NCBI RefSeq assembly: GCF_041821085.1
Contig: NZ_JBGUAZ010000001.1
Location: 62,001 to 126,000, forward strand
Direction: 5' to 3'
DNA length: 64,000 nucleotides
From: Natrinema sp. HArc-T2
GTDB taxonomy: Archaea > Halobacteriota > Halobacteria > Halobacteriales > Natrialbaceae
The position numbers and the translations under genes are program-made. This document shows positions 42,457 through 52,057 of this stretch, piece by piece (position 1 is the stretch's first letter; every line of letters begins with the position of its first letter). The notes beneath the pieces are model-generated. The model saw only the letters and a program-made list of their open reading frames with translations, ran no database searches and was not told the origin of the DNA.

Positions 42457-42654
42457 TACGGCTCGCTAGTAGTAACAAGCTGTTCTTTTCACCGGCTGAT
42501 ACCGTCGCAGCCGCTGTTACCATCCTGTGCTAGCGGTCCGTGATGCTTCGACTGCGGAACGGAGCGTCTTGTTTTCGAACGAGACCATTATTACTCCGTT
42601 ACCGTTCGTCAATTGGACCACACAGCCTTTGACATCTCTTGTTCAATATCTCGT

Positions 42655-43299
42655 ATGGACGATCCGAACTCCGCTGTCGATTCCGAGAGAACGACAACTC
42701 GTCGAATAGTGCTAAGCGGCGTCGGGGCCGTCGGTCTCGCGAGCCTTGCTGGCTGCGCTGGGACCGGCGGTAATGACAATGGCAATGGCAATGGCAATGG
42801 AGCCGGATCCGAGTCCGTTCCCGACCCGATCTCGATCGACGAGGGAAAGGTGTGTGATAATTGTAGCATGATCATCGGGAACTATCTCGGACCCGCTGGC
42901 CAGTCTCATTACGAGGATCCAACAGCAGTTGAGGGGCTTGGCGAAGACCGTCCAGCACAGTTCTGCAGTTCACTCTGTACCTACAAGTTCACGTTCGGGC
43001 ACGAGTCCGAACCCGTGGTCAGCTACCTGACGGACTATTCGACCGTTGAGTACGAAGTCGACGATAGCGCCGCTCAAACAACCATTTCACGCCATCTCGA
43101 GGCCGATGCGTTCGGTGACGTGACGGAACTCACGATGGTCGCAGGCAGTGATGTCAAGGGGGCGATGGGTGGTTCCATCGTTCCGTTCAGTGACGCCGAT
43201 CAGGCTGACGAGTTCCAGTCCGAATACGGTGGCGATAGTTACGAGCACGACGAAATCACGCAGGAGCTGGTCAGTTCGATGATGTCCGGAGGGATGTGA
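42655..43299 (+). CDS. nosL: NosL-like copper-binding lipoprotein
   Basis: A 214-residue protein with a Tat/lipobox signal (TTTRRIVLSGVGAVG then LAGCAG), an N/G linker and the NosL core: VCDNCSMIIG, PAQFCSSLCTYKFTFGHES and VAGSDVKGAMGGSIVPFSD. NosL delivers Cu(I) to the nitrous oxide reductase active site. The gene is on the plus strand, convergent with nosYFD. The Cys pairs suited to copper binding are intact. Confidence 0.88.
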   Translation: MDDPNSAVDSERTTTRRIVLSGVGAVGLASLAGCAGTGGNDNGNGNGNGAGSESVPDPISIDEGKVCDNCSMIIGNYLGPAGQSHYEDPTAVEGLGEDRPAQFCSSLCTYKFTFGHESEPVVSYLTDYSTVEYEVDDSAAQTTISRHLEADAFGDVTELTMVAGSDVKGAMGGSIVPFSDADQADEFQSEYGGDSYEHDEITQELVSSMMSGGM

Positions 43300-43381
43300 G
43301 CGCGGTTGCTTGACCACGATCGATCGCGTTCGATTACCTGATCCTAAGACACTGTTCTGCTTTTGACACGGCTGTCGTCAT

Positions 43382-43484
43382 TGATACAGCCTCCTGTCAA
43401 GCACACGACTCCTATCAGTCAGTGCCGGTGGGACCGCGACCTCCCTGCGGCCCACCGAGGAACTCGTTACAACAGACCGTATCA
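43382..43484. repeat. Dispersed palindromic element, copy D
   Basis: ACTCCTATCAGTCAGTGCCG leads into CGGTGGGACCGC and GCGGCCCACCG arms and the end AACAGACCGTATCA (43471-43484). An extra decayed left end (TGATACAGCCTCCTGTCAA, 43383-43401) precedes it. It fills most of the 338-bp gap between nosL and nosY, in which I see no further gene. Confidence 0.72.
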
Positions 43485-43638
43485 GTGTCAGTGCACCCGT
43501 AACCACCCTGTGGTCCTCCCCGGAGACCGTATGAACGTCGATGCACAGCGGATCACACGGCAGCTGTGTGATCGGTGTGAGGCTGTGTTCAGTCGTTACG
43601 ATAGCATCGAGAACGCTGCGGTCGGCTCTGACGATCGA

Positions 43639-44532
43639 CTAGCGGTTCAGGACCCACGTCGCGATCCCCAGCGACGTGGCCGTCCAGACGAGGAGGCTCA
43701 CCAGACTTGCGATCGGTGAAGCGGCTGCCGGGCCGGTTCCTGATGCGACGATGATCGCACTCTCGAAGACGAGCCCCCGGTAGGCACTCAGCGGACTGAG
43801 CGCAAGCGCATACACGAGGCTGCCGTCGCCGATCGACCCTGCTGAAAACCCGTAGACGAGCGCCAGATCAAAGCCGACGAGCAAGACGACGAGCGCGACG
43901 ACCGACAGCGCGATCGCGCTGCGTGTGCCACTGACCACTGCCGAGATCGCGATGGCAATGGCGAGGACCGTCAGCGCAAAGAGGATCGTCAGGACGACGA
44001 ACCGACCGAACAGGATCGGCGAGTCGACGCCGGCGTGTGAGGCATAGAGGGTCCGTCCCTCTTCTTCGGCGACGAAGACCGTCAGTGCGGTGACGACAAG
44101 TGGGGCCACGATCGCAGTCAGCAGGCCGATCGCCCGGCCGACGTAGACGCCGAAGACGATCTCTCGACTCGAGACGGGATACGTCTTTAAAACGTCGAGT
44201 TCGCCACGTTCTGCGTCGCCGAGGATCGCGCGATAGCCAAAGGCGATCGCGACGACCGGGACGAGCAGTTCGAGTGGGGTAAGCAGATCGACCAGCGTCG
44301 GGACGTACCCACCGCGGACGCTCCCGCTGATCCAGCTAATTCCGAGCACGACGGCGGCGAAGGCGAGTCCGAGGATGAAAAACGTCCGCGTTCGGACGAT
44401 CGTCCGGAGTTCCCGTCCGATGATCGTCTCGAGGATGTGTCTCGAGTCGGGAGCAGTCGGTTGCGAGCGATCGGTCTGCCCACCTTGCTGAGTCGCGGGC
44501 GTGTCACTCGGTGTGTTCAGACCACCGCTCAT
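43639..44532 (-). CDS. nosY: ABC transporter permease NosY
   Basis: The 297-residue protein has six hydrophobic segments and the NosY-type layout: TIIGRELRTIVRTRTFFILG, VPTLVDLLTPLELLVPVVAI, GDAERGELDVLKTYPVSSRE and GRAIGLLTAIVAPLVVTALT. It is the membrane partner of NosF/NosD in copper-site maturation of nitrous oxide reductase. Its start overlaps nosF by 4 nt (ATGA), so the operon is translationally coupled. Confidence 0.88.
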   Translation of the reverse strand: MSGGLNTPSDTPATQQGGQTDRSQPTAPDSRHILETIIGRELRTIVRTRTFFILGLAFAAVVLGISWISGSVRGGYVPTLVDLLTPLELLVPVVAIAFGYRAILGDAERGELDVLKTYPVSSREIVFGVYVGRAIGLLTAIVAPLVVTALTVFVAEEEGRTLYASHAGVDSPILFGRFVVLTILFALTVLAIAIAISAVVSGTRSAIALSVVALVVLLVGFDLALVYGFSAGSIGDGSLVYALALSPLSAYRGLVFESAIIVASGTGPAAASPIASLVSLLVWTATSLGIATWVLNR

Positions 44533-45266
44533 GCGTGATCACCCACGACCTGCACGGTATCGCGGTGGCCGCCGACGGCGTGTTCGTACACTTGTCGCAG
44601 GGTGTCCCCACCCACTCGAGCCCGAACATCGGCGATCGGACCCTGCTCGGCGACGCGACCGTCGGCGAGTATCAGCACGTCGTCGGCGACCTGCTCGACG
44701 AGTTCCAGGTCGTGAGAGCTCAACAGGACCGCGATCCCATCGTCGGCGAGGTCGGCGGCGACGTCGAAGACGTGCAGTCCCATACTCGGGTCGAGCCCAC
44801 TGCCAGGCTCGTCTAGGATGACGATCGGCGGGTCACCGATCGTCGCCTGTGCGATACCGAGCAACCGGGTCATCCCGCCGGAGAGTGCCTCGACCGGTCG
44901 GCTGGCTGCGTTCTCGAGCCCGACTCGCTCGAGTTGGGCCATCGCGTCGGCCTCGTCGCCACCGACGAGTGACGCGTAGAACTGCAGCGTTTCGAGTGCG
45001 GTAAAGCCGGGTCGAAACGCCGGATGCTGGGGGAGATAGCCGATCTCCCGTGCGGTGTCCGGACCGTTGTAGGTAATTGTTCCTGCTGTCGGCTCGTGGA
45101 GGCCGGCGAGGTCGCGAATCAGCGTCGACTTGCCGGCTCCGTTCGGGCCGATCAGGGCCGTTACCCGGCCACGTTCGATGGTCACGGAGATGTCTCGGAG
45201 AACGGTGACCGTCCCGTAGTCGTGGTCGATACCGGTCGCTTCAAGAAGTGATGTCGTATCAGTCAT
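44529..45266 (-). CDS. nosF: ABC transporter ATP-binding protein NosF
   Basis: The 245-residue ATPase has Walker A GPNGAGKST, the Q-loop region ending in REIGYLPQHPAF, the signature LSGGMTRLLGIAQATIGDP, Walker B PIVILDEPGSGLDP and the switch histidine in LLSSHDLELVEQV. It energises NosY. It overlaps nosY by 4 nt and nosD by 8 nt. Confidence 0.92.
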   Translation of the reverse strand: MTDTTSLLEATGIDHDYGTVTVLRDISVTIERGRVTALIGPNGAGKSTLIRDLAGLHEPTAGTITYNGPDTAREIGYLPQHPAFRPGFTALETLQFYASLVGGDEADAMAQLERVGLENAASRPVEALSGGMTRLLGIAQATIGDPPIVILDEPGSGLDPSMGLHVFDVAADLADDGIAVLLSSHDLELVEQVADDVLILADGRVAEQGPIADVRARVGGDTLRQVYEHAVGGHRDTVQVVGDHA

Positions 45267-47196
45267 TGTTCGTCGTCCGCGTCAGTTCGTAGCAGGTCCA
45301 GGCCTCGTCTTCCCACTCGGTCTGGGAAAGCAGGTCGGGGTTGTTCGGTTCGCAACTCGGTGCCCGGTCGACGACACTCCCGGTTCGCATCCCGGGGACC
45401 GACCCCTCGAGTCCAGCGAGGGCCTTGAGTGCGGGTGCTCGGGCGAGCGTCGGCGTCCCGTCGGTGCGGTGGAGTCGTTTATCCAGAGAGTCGGTCGGCG
45501 AGTACGACAGATCTGACTGATCGCCGCTGGCGATGCCAGCGGCCCCCTGCCAGTAGTTGCCATCGTCGCCGTGGCTCCAGATACGGAGCGGGCCGGACAT
45601 CGCGGTGGCGTGTTCGTCGTTGCCGACGAAGTCGTTGCTGACGATGCGATTCGTCGGTAACATGGCGCTTGCCTCCGCGCCCACGTTGTTCCCCGCGATG
45701 ACGTTGTATTCATAGATCGACGATGTCGAGCCGACGTGGAGTCCGAGATCGCTTCCTTCGACGATGTTATGTGCGACGTAGTTCGCGTTCCCGCCCGGGC
45801 TGAGGCCATATTTTGTGTCACGGACCGTGTTTCCGACGACAGCGTTTCGTTCTGGCCCAGTCATGATGACGATACCATTGCTTTCCTGTCCGCTGGCAGT
45901 ATTATCGGCGATGAGACTGTCTCCCGTATACATCAGATGGACGCCGAGGTAGTTGCCCTCGAGCGTGTTCGAGCGGGCGATCGTCTCCGACGAACGATAG
46001 AGATAGATCCCGTTTCGTCCACCCGTGAACGTCGAGTTTTCGATGACACTCGGAGACTGGAACAGCAGGACACCGGCGAGGCCTTCCGTCGGATCGTCCG
46101 GAGCCGACACTGTCACGTTTCGGACGACGGCGTCTTCGCTTTCGTAGACGATGACGCCACTGGCGGGCGTGTCGATGCTGACGTTTTCGACGCGGAGGCC
46201 GGTGGCGTTATACGCCGAGATCCCAGCGTCGGTCCCGGCGTAGTACTGCAGGAAGGACGCGTCCCACGCTCTCTCGTCGATGTCGACGGGCAGGTCGCCG
46301 CCCTCGCGCGTCACGTTGCCGACACCGGTGATGTCGATCCCGTCGACTGCGATCGCCTCGCTGGTGACCGTGATGACCGAGCCGTTCCCGTCACCGCGAA
46401 TCGTCGCGTTCCCCTCGCCGGCGAGCGTGATCGGCTGATCGATCTCGAGTTTCTCCTCGTATGTCCCCTCGGGAACGACGACCGTCGTGTTCGCCGGGGC
46501 CTGGTCGATCGCGTCTTGAACGGTGTCTGCGTCCTCGCCGACGACCACGGAGGTCGGTCGATCGAGGTGTGCGGACGTGTTTTCGACTCGTTTGTCAGCC
46601 TGTTGCCGGCGGTCGGTCACGCGGTCGCGGGCGACTTCCGCATCGTCACGCTCAAACGATTGCTCGAGGGTCGATTCCCAGTCGTGGACGGCGCCACCGT
46701 GCTCGTCAGCAAACGCCTGTGCATCCTCGCGGTCGGCAAAGGGGATGACGGTGTCACCGGCAGGGGTTTGCGCGTCACTCCCGATGACGAACCATGCCGT
46801 CTCGGCGTCGGTCCATCCGGGAGCGTCGTCAGTGACTGGGTAGCCGTTGTCGTTGAGTTCGATCCCGGTGTCACTGTAGTCCGAGACGTACACTGTCATC
46901 GGATAGCCAAACCGCTGTTCGTGTTCGGGTTGGCGCTGCTGATCGATGAACGTCTCAACGCCGTAATAGCCGACGACGTACTGATACTGTGAGTAAAATA
47001 CCTGCGCACGTGGGAGGTCGACCTCGTCGCTGAGTGAGTACTCGGACTCAAGGGTGAGTCCGACGGTAACCGTATCGTCGAAGGTGGCGGGATCGGGCGA
47101 GGTCGATCCCACGTCGACGACGAACAGCCCGACAGCACCGAGCGCAACGACGAGGAGAAGACCCAAAAAGACGGTGCTAAGGGAGCGATCGATCAC
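45259..47196 (-). CDS. nosD: NosD copper-maturation protein (beta-helix repeats)
   Basis: A 645-residue protein with an N-terminal membrane anchor (LSTVFLGLLLVVALGAVGLF) and a long right-handed beta-helix (CASH) region: VVGEDADTVQDAIDQAP, VVPEGTYEEKLEIDQPITL, SEDAVVRNVTVSAPDD and NGIYLYRSSETIARSNTLEG. NosD is a periplasmic-side protein required, with NosF and NosY, for building the copper sites of N2O reductase. A minus-strand TATA-like TCATATATT at about 47220-47228 is 24-32 nt upstream. The N-terminal 200 residues add a second soluble domain. Confidence 0.9.
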   Translation of the reverse strand: MIDRSLSTVFLGLLLVVALGAVGLFVVDVGSTSPDPATFDDTVTVGLTLESEYSLSDEVDLPRAQVFYSQYQYVVGYYGVETFIDQQRQPEHEQRFGYPMTVYVSDYSDTGIELNDNGYPVTDDAPGWTDAETAWFVIGSDAQTPAGDTVIPFADREDAQAFADEHGGAVHDWESTLEQSFERDDAEVARDRVTDRRQQADKRVENTSAHLDRPTSVVVGEDADTVQDAIDQAPANTTVVVPEGTYEEKLEIDQPITLAGEGNATIRGDGNGSVITVTSEAIAVDGIDITGVGNVTREGGDLPVDIDERAWDASFLQYYAGTDAGISAYNATGLRVENVSIDTPASGVIVYESEDAVVRNVTVSAPDDPTEGLAGVLLFQSPSVIENSTFTGGRNGIYLYRSSETIARSNTLEGNYLGVHLMYTGDSLIADNTASGQESNGIVIMTGPERNAVVGNTVRDTKYGLSPGGNANYVAHNIVEGSDLGLHVGSTSSIYEYNVIAGNNVGAEASAMLPTNRIVSNDFVGNDEHATAMSGPLRIWSHGDDGNYWQGAAGIASGDQSDLSYSPTDSLDKRLHRTDGTPTLARAPALKALAGLEGSVPGMRTGSVVDRAPSCEPNNPDLLSQTEWEDEAWTCYELTRTTNND

Positions 47197-47273
47197 GGTC
47201 GCCAGTTCGATTTCACGGGAAATATATGATCTGGTCTATTCTTCGAACCGACTGTCAACGATGTTGATCGTCG

Positions 47274-47636
47274 CTACGCCGTCTCGAGATAGGTCGCCGT
47301 CGCGGACGTCTGCCCGCGGTTGAACGAGAGGATCTTGATCCGGATTACGTCCGTCACCGCACAGCTGTCAGGGACGTCCTCGACGAAGACGACGAACCCT
47401 TCGACCTTGCCGACCGCCCGCCGCTCGCCGGAGTGGTGATCGGTGAACTCGCGGATCGCGACCGTCTCGACGTCGCCGATGTCGACCGGCGGCTCGCGTT
47501 GCTGGGCTTCCCGGTGGCGTTTTCGGGACTGTCGTTCCTCGGCTGAGCCACCGCGGATGCGATTGAACAGCCACGAGCCAACCAACAGAACGACGAACGC
47601 GCCGACGGCGAGCGTTGCTGAACCTGGACCGAGCAT
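47274..47636 (-). CDS. TRAM-domain protein with N-terminal membrane helix
   Basis: A 120-residue protein: a hydrophobic helix (LAVGAFVVLLVGSWLFNRI), a basic linker (SAEERQSRKRHREAQQREPP) and a TRAM beta-barrel (VETVAIREFTDHHSGERRAV, GKVEGFVVFVEDVP, VIRIKILSFNRGQTSATATY). TRAM domains bind RNA, especially tRNA. The gene sits between nosD and tgtA; a role with tRNA modification is possible but unproven. Confidence 0.78.
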   Translation of the reverse strand: MLGPGSATLAVGAFVVLLVGSWLFNRIRGGSAEERQSRKRHREAQQREPPVDIGDVETVAIREFTDHHSGERRAVGKVEGFVVFVEDVPDSCAVTDVIRIKILSFNRGQTSATATYLETA

Positions 47637-47690
47637 ATCCCAACCGGTCGGCGCCGCGCTATTCGGTGTTCCGATCCGAGACGCGTCGCA

Positions 47691-49166
47691 CTATGTCGCG
47701 GTGAGATCGACGAGCGCCACGTCGTCGGGGACGCGCTCGAGAACGCTCGCAGGCCACCCGTCGTGGGCGAGCGTGATGTCGGTCTCCGGATGCATCTCGG
47801 CGAGTCGCGCAACGCCGTCGGCTGCGGCTGCGAGGGCGGCGCGATCAGTTCGCTCGGGGACTTCGGCGGTCAGCGGGTAGCTCTTCGAGAGCGCCCGCGG
47901 GAACGGGCCGAAGGGCGGTTCGACACGCCAGGAGTCGTCGTACTCGTCGCCACGCGGTGCATCGCCTTCCGTGAGCAACAGGCTGTCCGGAACGGACAGC
48001 CGCTCGAGGCGCTCGTGGTGGCGCACGACTTCTGGCCGACGTGCGCTCTCGTGAGACGTGTAGAAGAACGACCCCTTCGAGACGGGGTCCGAGTGCTCGA
48101 GTTGCGAGGCGTGATCGAGCAGGGTCCGATAGCCGTCGAGCATCGTCGGGTGGGCGCGAGCGCGCTGTTCGACGAGTTCCATGAGGTTGCCGGCGCGGAT
48201 CGCCTGCTTGATTCGGCGGATCTCGGCGAACGTGACGTGGAGGTTGTGGGCGGCCAGCTCCGACTCGCGTTCGTCGTCTGGGAGTGCGCGGAGTTCGTCG
48301 GGCGAGTGGTCGGTACAGACAGCACACGAACAGGGGAAGTAGTCGATCTCCTCGAGGTGGCGGGTACCCCGAACCGTCAGGTAGCGGTCGTCGCGGGCGT
48401 AGAGCGCGTAAGCCGCCGAATCGAACAGGTCACAGCCCATCGCGACCGCGAGCGCGAACATCATGGGGTGGCCGGCACCGAACAGGTGGACGGGCGCGTC
48501 GGCCCCGAGCCCGCGTTTGGCGGCGGCGACGGCGTCGATCATGTCGTCGTAGCGGTAGTCGTTCATCAGTGGGACGACCGCGCCAACAGGGAAGACGTCG
48601 AGGTCGGTGCCCTCGGCGTGACGGCCCGCTCGCTCGCGGAGGTCGGGATACGTCGAACCCTGGACTGGCGCGCTAACGAGCATCTCGCCCGTGTCGACGT
48701 CTTCGGCGATTTCGAGACGCTCCTGAGTGGTCTCGAGTTCCCGTTCGGCCTGCTCGCGGGGCACGTCCGGCGGGGTTGGAATGTCGACGGGTGTCGCGAT
48801 GTCGGAGCCGATCTCGTGTTGGAACTCGAGGATCTCCTCGGTTGTCACGGTGATCTCACCGTATTCGGAGAGTTGGAACGAGCCGGAATCAGTCATGATC
48901 GCGCCGGGGAAATCCAGCATGTCGTGGAGGCCCTCCTCGAGGGCGCGTTCCCGAAGGTCGTCGTCGCCGTTGATGATATAGGAGTTCGTAATGAGAATCT
49001 CGGCACCGAACTCGTCAGCGAGTCGGCGGGGACTGAGCGTGTCCAGATTGGGATTGATCACCGGCAATAGCGCCGGGGTTTCGACGGTGACGTCCGCACG
49101 GGGAACGGAGAGTTCACCGATGCGGCCGCCGGCGTCGAGATCCCGAACTTCGAAGCACTCGCGCAT
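47691..49166 (-). CDS. tgtA: Archaeal tRNA-guanine transglycosylase TgtA (position 15)
   Basis: The 491-residue protein has [19 protein letters not shown], the nucleophile-containing motif [15 protein letters not shown] (Asp93) and zinc ligands CSCAVC (Cys279, Cys281, Cys284) plus a His 20-30 residues later. It replaces guanine-15 in the D-loop of tRNA with preQ0. The C-terminal PUA module seen in longer archaeal TGTs is not evident; ArcS has one. The gene is divergent from raSEA. The start is ATG 49166. Confidence 0.95.
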   Translation of the reverse strand: MRECFEVRDLDAGGRIGELSVPRADVTVETPALLPVINPNLDTLSPRRLADEFGAEILITNSYIINGDDDLRERALEEGLHDMLDFPGAIMTDSGSFQLSEYGEITVTTEEILEFQHEIGSDIATPVDIPTPPDVPREQAERELETTQERLEIAEDVDTGEMLVSAPVQGSTYPDLRERAGRHAEGTDLDVFPVGAVVPLMNDYRYDDMIDAVAAAKRGLGADAPVHLFGAGHPMMFALAVAMGCDLFDSAAYALYARDDRYLTVRGTRHLEEIDYFPCSCAVCTDHSPDELRALPDDERESELAAHNLHVTFAEIRRIKQAIRAGNLMELVEQRARAHPTMLDGYRTLLDHASQLEHSDPVSKGSFFYTSHESARRPEVVRHHERLERLSVPDSLLLTEGDAPRGDEYDDSWRVEPPFGPFPRALSKSYPLTAEVPERTDRAALAAAADGVARLAEMHPETDITLAHDGWPASVLERVPDDVALVDLTAT

Positions 49167-49311
49167 TGCCTGCCAGTTGGACCGTCGGACGTAAGACGTG
49201 ACGGTTTTCGACCCGCTGGACTCGAGCCGCAAGAGAGCGACGTTCCAGCCGAGAACGTCGGCACGCGGGGAGACGAAGGCGCTTTACGCGCTGGCCCGCT
49301 TGCGTCTCCTA

Positions 49312-50412
49312 ATGAGTAAACCCACGCCCGACGTCTACGAGCAGGGCAAGGGCATGGACGCCCACAATCAGGTCATGCGCGAGATCCGCTCGCGCAAGGA
49401 GGCCAGCTACGATCCCCACGAGCCGACCCGCGTCTGGCTTGACGAGGACAACACCCCCGACGGCGTCAAAACCAGTCTAACAATCATTCTCAACACCGGC
49501 GGCTGCCGATGGGCCCGCGCTGGCGGCTGTACGATGTGTGGCTACGTCGCCGAAAGCGTCGACGGCGGCAGCGTCTCCCACGAAGCGCTGATGGACCAGA
49601 TCGACGTCTGTCTCGAGCACGAAGCCGAAAATGGAGACGAGTCCGCCGAGCTCATCAAGATCTACACCTCCGGCTCGTTCTTAGACGAGCGCGAGGTCGG
49701 CGCGGAGAGCCGGCGGGCGATCGCCGACACCTTCGCCGACCGCGACCGCATGGTCGTCGAATCGCTCCCTGATTTCGTCGACCGCGAGAAGATCGCCGAC
49801 TTCACCCAGCACGGGCTCGACACCGACGTCGCGATCGGCCTCGAGACGGCCACCGACCGGGTGCGCCACGATTGCGTGAACAAGTACTTCGACTTCACGG
49901 ACTTCGAGGACGCCTGTGCGGAGGCCGCGGCCGCCGACGATGTGGCGGGCGACGACGCCGAGGCCGGGATCAAGGCCTATCTGTTGATGAAGCCGCCGTT
50001 CCTCACCGAGTCCGAAGCCGTCGCGGACATGATCTCGTCGATCGAACGCTGTGCCGACGTCGACGGCTGTCATACCGTCTCGATGAACCCGTGTAACGTC
50101 CAGCGCTACACGATGGTCGACGAACTCTACTTCAACGACGGCTACCGGCCGCCATGGCTCTGGTCGGTCGCCCACGTCTTGGAGGAGACGGCCGACGTCG
50201 ACGCCATCGTCGTCTCGGACCCGGTCGGCCACGGCTCCGATCGGGGCCCGCACAACTGTGGCGAGTGCGACGACCTCGTCCAGAAAGCGATCAAGGACTT
50301 CGACCTGCGACAGGACCCGTCGGTCTTCGAGCAGGTGTCCTGTGAGTGTGAACTGACCTGGGAGACCGTCATGGAGCGCGAGCGGAGCTTCAACCAGCCG
50401 CTGACTCGCTAA
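49312..50412 (+). CDS. raSEA: Archaeosine biosynthesis radical SAM protein RaSEA
   Basis: A 366-residue radical SAM enzyme. The iron-sulfur motif is NTGGCRWARAGGCTMCGY with Cys65, Cys73 and Cys76 (C-x7-C-x2-C), followed by IKIYTSGSFLDEREVG, VVESLPDFVDREKI and IGLETATDRVRHDCVNKYF; the C-terminus has VSDPVGHGSDRGPHNCGECD. It cleaves the lysine adduct made by ArcS to give archaeosine at tRNA-15. tgtA, 145 nt away and divergent, and arcS are in the same window. The start is ATG 49312. Confidence 0.93.
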   Translation: MSKPTPDVYEQGKGMDAHNQVMREIRSRKEASYDPHEPTRVWLDEDNTPDGVKTSLTIILNTGGCRWARAGGCTMCGYVAESVDGGSVSHEALMDQIDVCLEHEAENGDESAELIKIYTSGSFLDEREVGAESRRAIADTFADRDRMVVESLPDFVDREKIADFTQHGLDTDVAIGLETATDRVRHDCVNKYFDFTDFEDACAEAAAADDVAGDDAEAGIKAYLLMKPPFLTESEAVADMISSIERCADVDGCHTVSMNPCNVQRYTMVDELYFNDGYRPPWLWSVAHVLEETADVDAIVVSDPVGHGSDRGPHNCGECDDLVQKAIKDFDLRQDPSVFEQVSCECELTWETVMERERSFNQPLTR

Positions 50413-50477
50413 CTCGCTACCGGCACACGGCAGTCGACGGGCCCACGTACTTCCTGCCCGGTCGATTACTGGTAGCC

Positions 50478-50642
50478 ATGGAACGCCCGTCGCTGTGGAA
50501 CTACGTCGACGAACTCGAGCCCACGCTGTTGATCCTTGTCGGATTCGTCCTGTTCATTTTCCCTGAGCCCGCGACCTCCGCGTTCGGCGCGGGGCTCATC
50601 CTCCTCGGCGCGAGCTGGTGGTTCTACGAGTGGGGTCGCTAG
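50478..50642 (+). CDS. Small one- or two-helix membrane protein
   Basis: The 54-residue protein starts MERPSLWNYVDELEPTLLIL, then VGFVLFIFPEPATSAFG, a second helix GAGLILLGASWWFYEWGR. It follows raSEA by 65 nt. The layout is conserved-looking; the function is unknown. Confidence 0.6.
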   Translation: MERPSLWNYVDELEPTLLILVGFVLFIFPEPATSAFGAGLILLGASWWFYEWGR

Positions 50643-50717
50643 CGTTGCTGCGAGTCGAATCGTCGATAGCCGTCTCGAGCCGTCACAAAAGAGCCGCTAC
50701 AGGTGTCAACTGTCGCG

Positions 50718-51398
50718 TTAGGCCGACTCGAAGCCGCGGAGAACACCCTGGCCGTCGGTCGAGCCGACGTCGGGAAGGGTCACACGTTCGGGGTGGGGCA
50801 TCAACACCGCGACGGAGTCGCGGTCGCCGAGGATGCCGGCGATGTCGTGTTTCGAGCCGTTCGGGTTCGCGTCCGGTCCCGTCTCGCCGTTTTCGTCGCA
50901 GTATCGGAAGAGCACGCGATCATCGTCCTCGAGTTCGGCCAGGCGATCGTCGGCGATCTCGTAGCGCCCCTCGCCGTGGGCGATCGGGACTTCGATGACC
51001 TCTCCCTCGTCGTAGGCGGCCGTCCAGGGCGTATCGTCGCGCTCGACGCGCAGGTAGACGTGTTCACACTGGAAGCGGGCGCTCTCGTTGGTCGTAAACG
51101 CGCCCTCGGTGAGGTCGGACTCGCAGCCGATCTGGGCACCGTTGCAGACGCCGAGGACGGGCACGCCGTCGGCCGCAGCCTCGCGGACCTCGGCCATGAT
51201 CGGGGAGCGAGCCGCCATCGCTCCGCCGCGGAGGTAGTCGCCGTAGGAGAACCCGCCGGGAAGCACGATCCCCGTCGTCTCCTCAGGGAGGCCATCCTCG
51301 TGCCAGACGATTTCGGCGTCGATATCGAGATGCTCGAGGGCGCGTTCGGCGTCGCGGTCGCAGTTCGAGCCGCCAAAGCGGATGATCGAAACCGTCAC
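50718..51398 (-). CDS. purQ: Phosphoribosylformylglycinamidine synthase glutaminase PurQ
   Basis: A 226-residue class I glutamine amidotransferase: VSIIRFGGSNCDRDAERALE, PGGFSYGDYLRGG, catalytic Cys85 in PVLGVCNGAQIG, and VLMPHPERV with the His/Glu pair. It supplies ammonia to PurL for the FGAR to FGAM step. The start is GTG 51398 (GTG 51407 is an alternative). purS lies 59 nt upstream on the same strand. Confidence 0.94.
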   Translation of the reverse strand: MTVSIIRFGGSNCDRDAERALEHLDIDAEIVWHEDGLPEETTGIVLPGGFSYGDYLRGGAMAARSPIMAEVREAAADGVPVLGVCNGAQIGCESDLTEGAFTTNESARFQCEHVYLRVERDDTPWTAAYDEGEVIEVPIAHGEGRYEIADDRLAELEDDDRVLFRYCDENGETGPDANPNGSKHDIAGILGDRDSVAVLMPHPERVTLPDVGSTDGQGVLRGFESA

Positions 51399-51457
51399 AG
51401 TCGACACCCCGCGGTGTTGCGACCGACGGTTTCGATCAGTGTGATTGCGACGGTCAT

Positions 51458-51709
51458 TTACTGTTCGGCGACCTCCACGTCGTAGTCGTGGATGGTCGGG
51501 TTCGCCAGCAGCCGTTCGGCCATCTCGTCGGCACGCTCGCGCGCGTCGTCCGCGGAGTCGGCCTCGAGGTCGACTTCGAAGCGGTCGGCCGAGCGCAGCG
51601 CCTCGAGTTCGAAGCCGAGCCGCTCTAAGGCTCGCTTCGTCGTCTCGGCCTCGGGGTCCAGCACGCCATGTTTGAGTCGAACCGTCACCGTCGCGGTGTA
51701 GGCGGTCAT
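51458..51709 (-). CDS. purS: Phosphoribosylformylglycinamidine synthase subunit PurS
   Basis: The 83-residue protein has TATVTVRLKHGVLDPEAETT, LERLGFELEALRSADRFEV and LLANPTIHDYDVEVAEQ. PurS is the small bridging subunit of the PurL-PurQ-PurS complex in archaea and Gram-positives. It lies immediately upstream of purQ; the order supports an operon. The start is ATG 51709 (MTAYTATVTV). Confidence 0.93.
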   Translation of the reverse strand: MTAYTATVTVRLKHGVLDPEAETTKRALERLGFELEALRSADRFEVDLEADSADDARERADEMAERLLANPTIHDYDVEVAEQ

Positions 51710-52057
51710 TACCTGATACCCCGTAACCGTGCTCAAAAACGCTTTCGCCTTGGCTCCGTAATGCACGTTCGTGGATACTGGTGCTCGGACACCGGTGTGG
51801 GGCCGGTCTCTGTCTTGCGAGCCAGTCGACGGCCAGCCAACGGATCGCGCCGATCGTCGCCGCCCGCTCGGCGGCGTTCGATGCCGATCTGACCGCTGGA
51901 CGGCGACCTCGTTGTCTTGGTTCGGGTCGTAATCGATCGTCTGACGGGAGAATGCGGGCGTTTCTCACTCGTCTCGACGGAAAGCAGGACTTTTAGCCGT
52001 TCGTGGACTGTGATCCGTCGTGATGAACCGAGATTCGCTCGAGCGGAGGTGGCAGCG

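Noticed and set aside
43531-43719. Open frame starting MNVDAQRITRQLCDRCEAVF
   Set aside because: The first 40 residues look protein-like, but the frame runs antisense into nosY and becomes Arg/Pro-rich; without homologues I do not call it.
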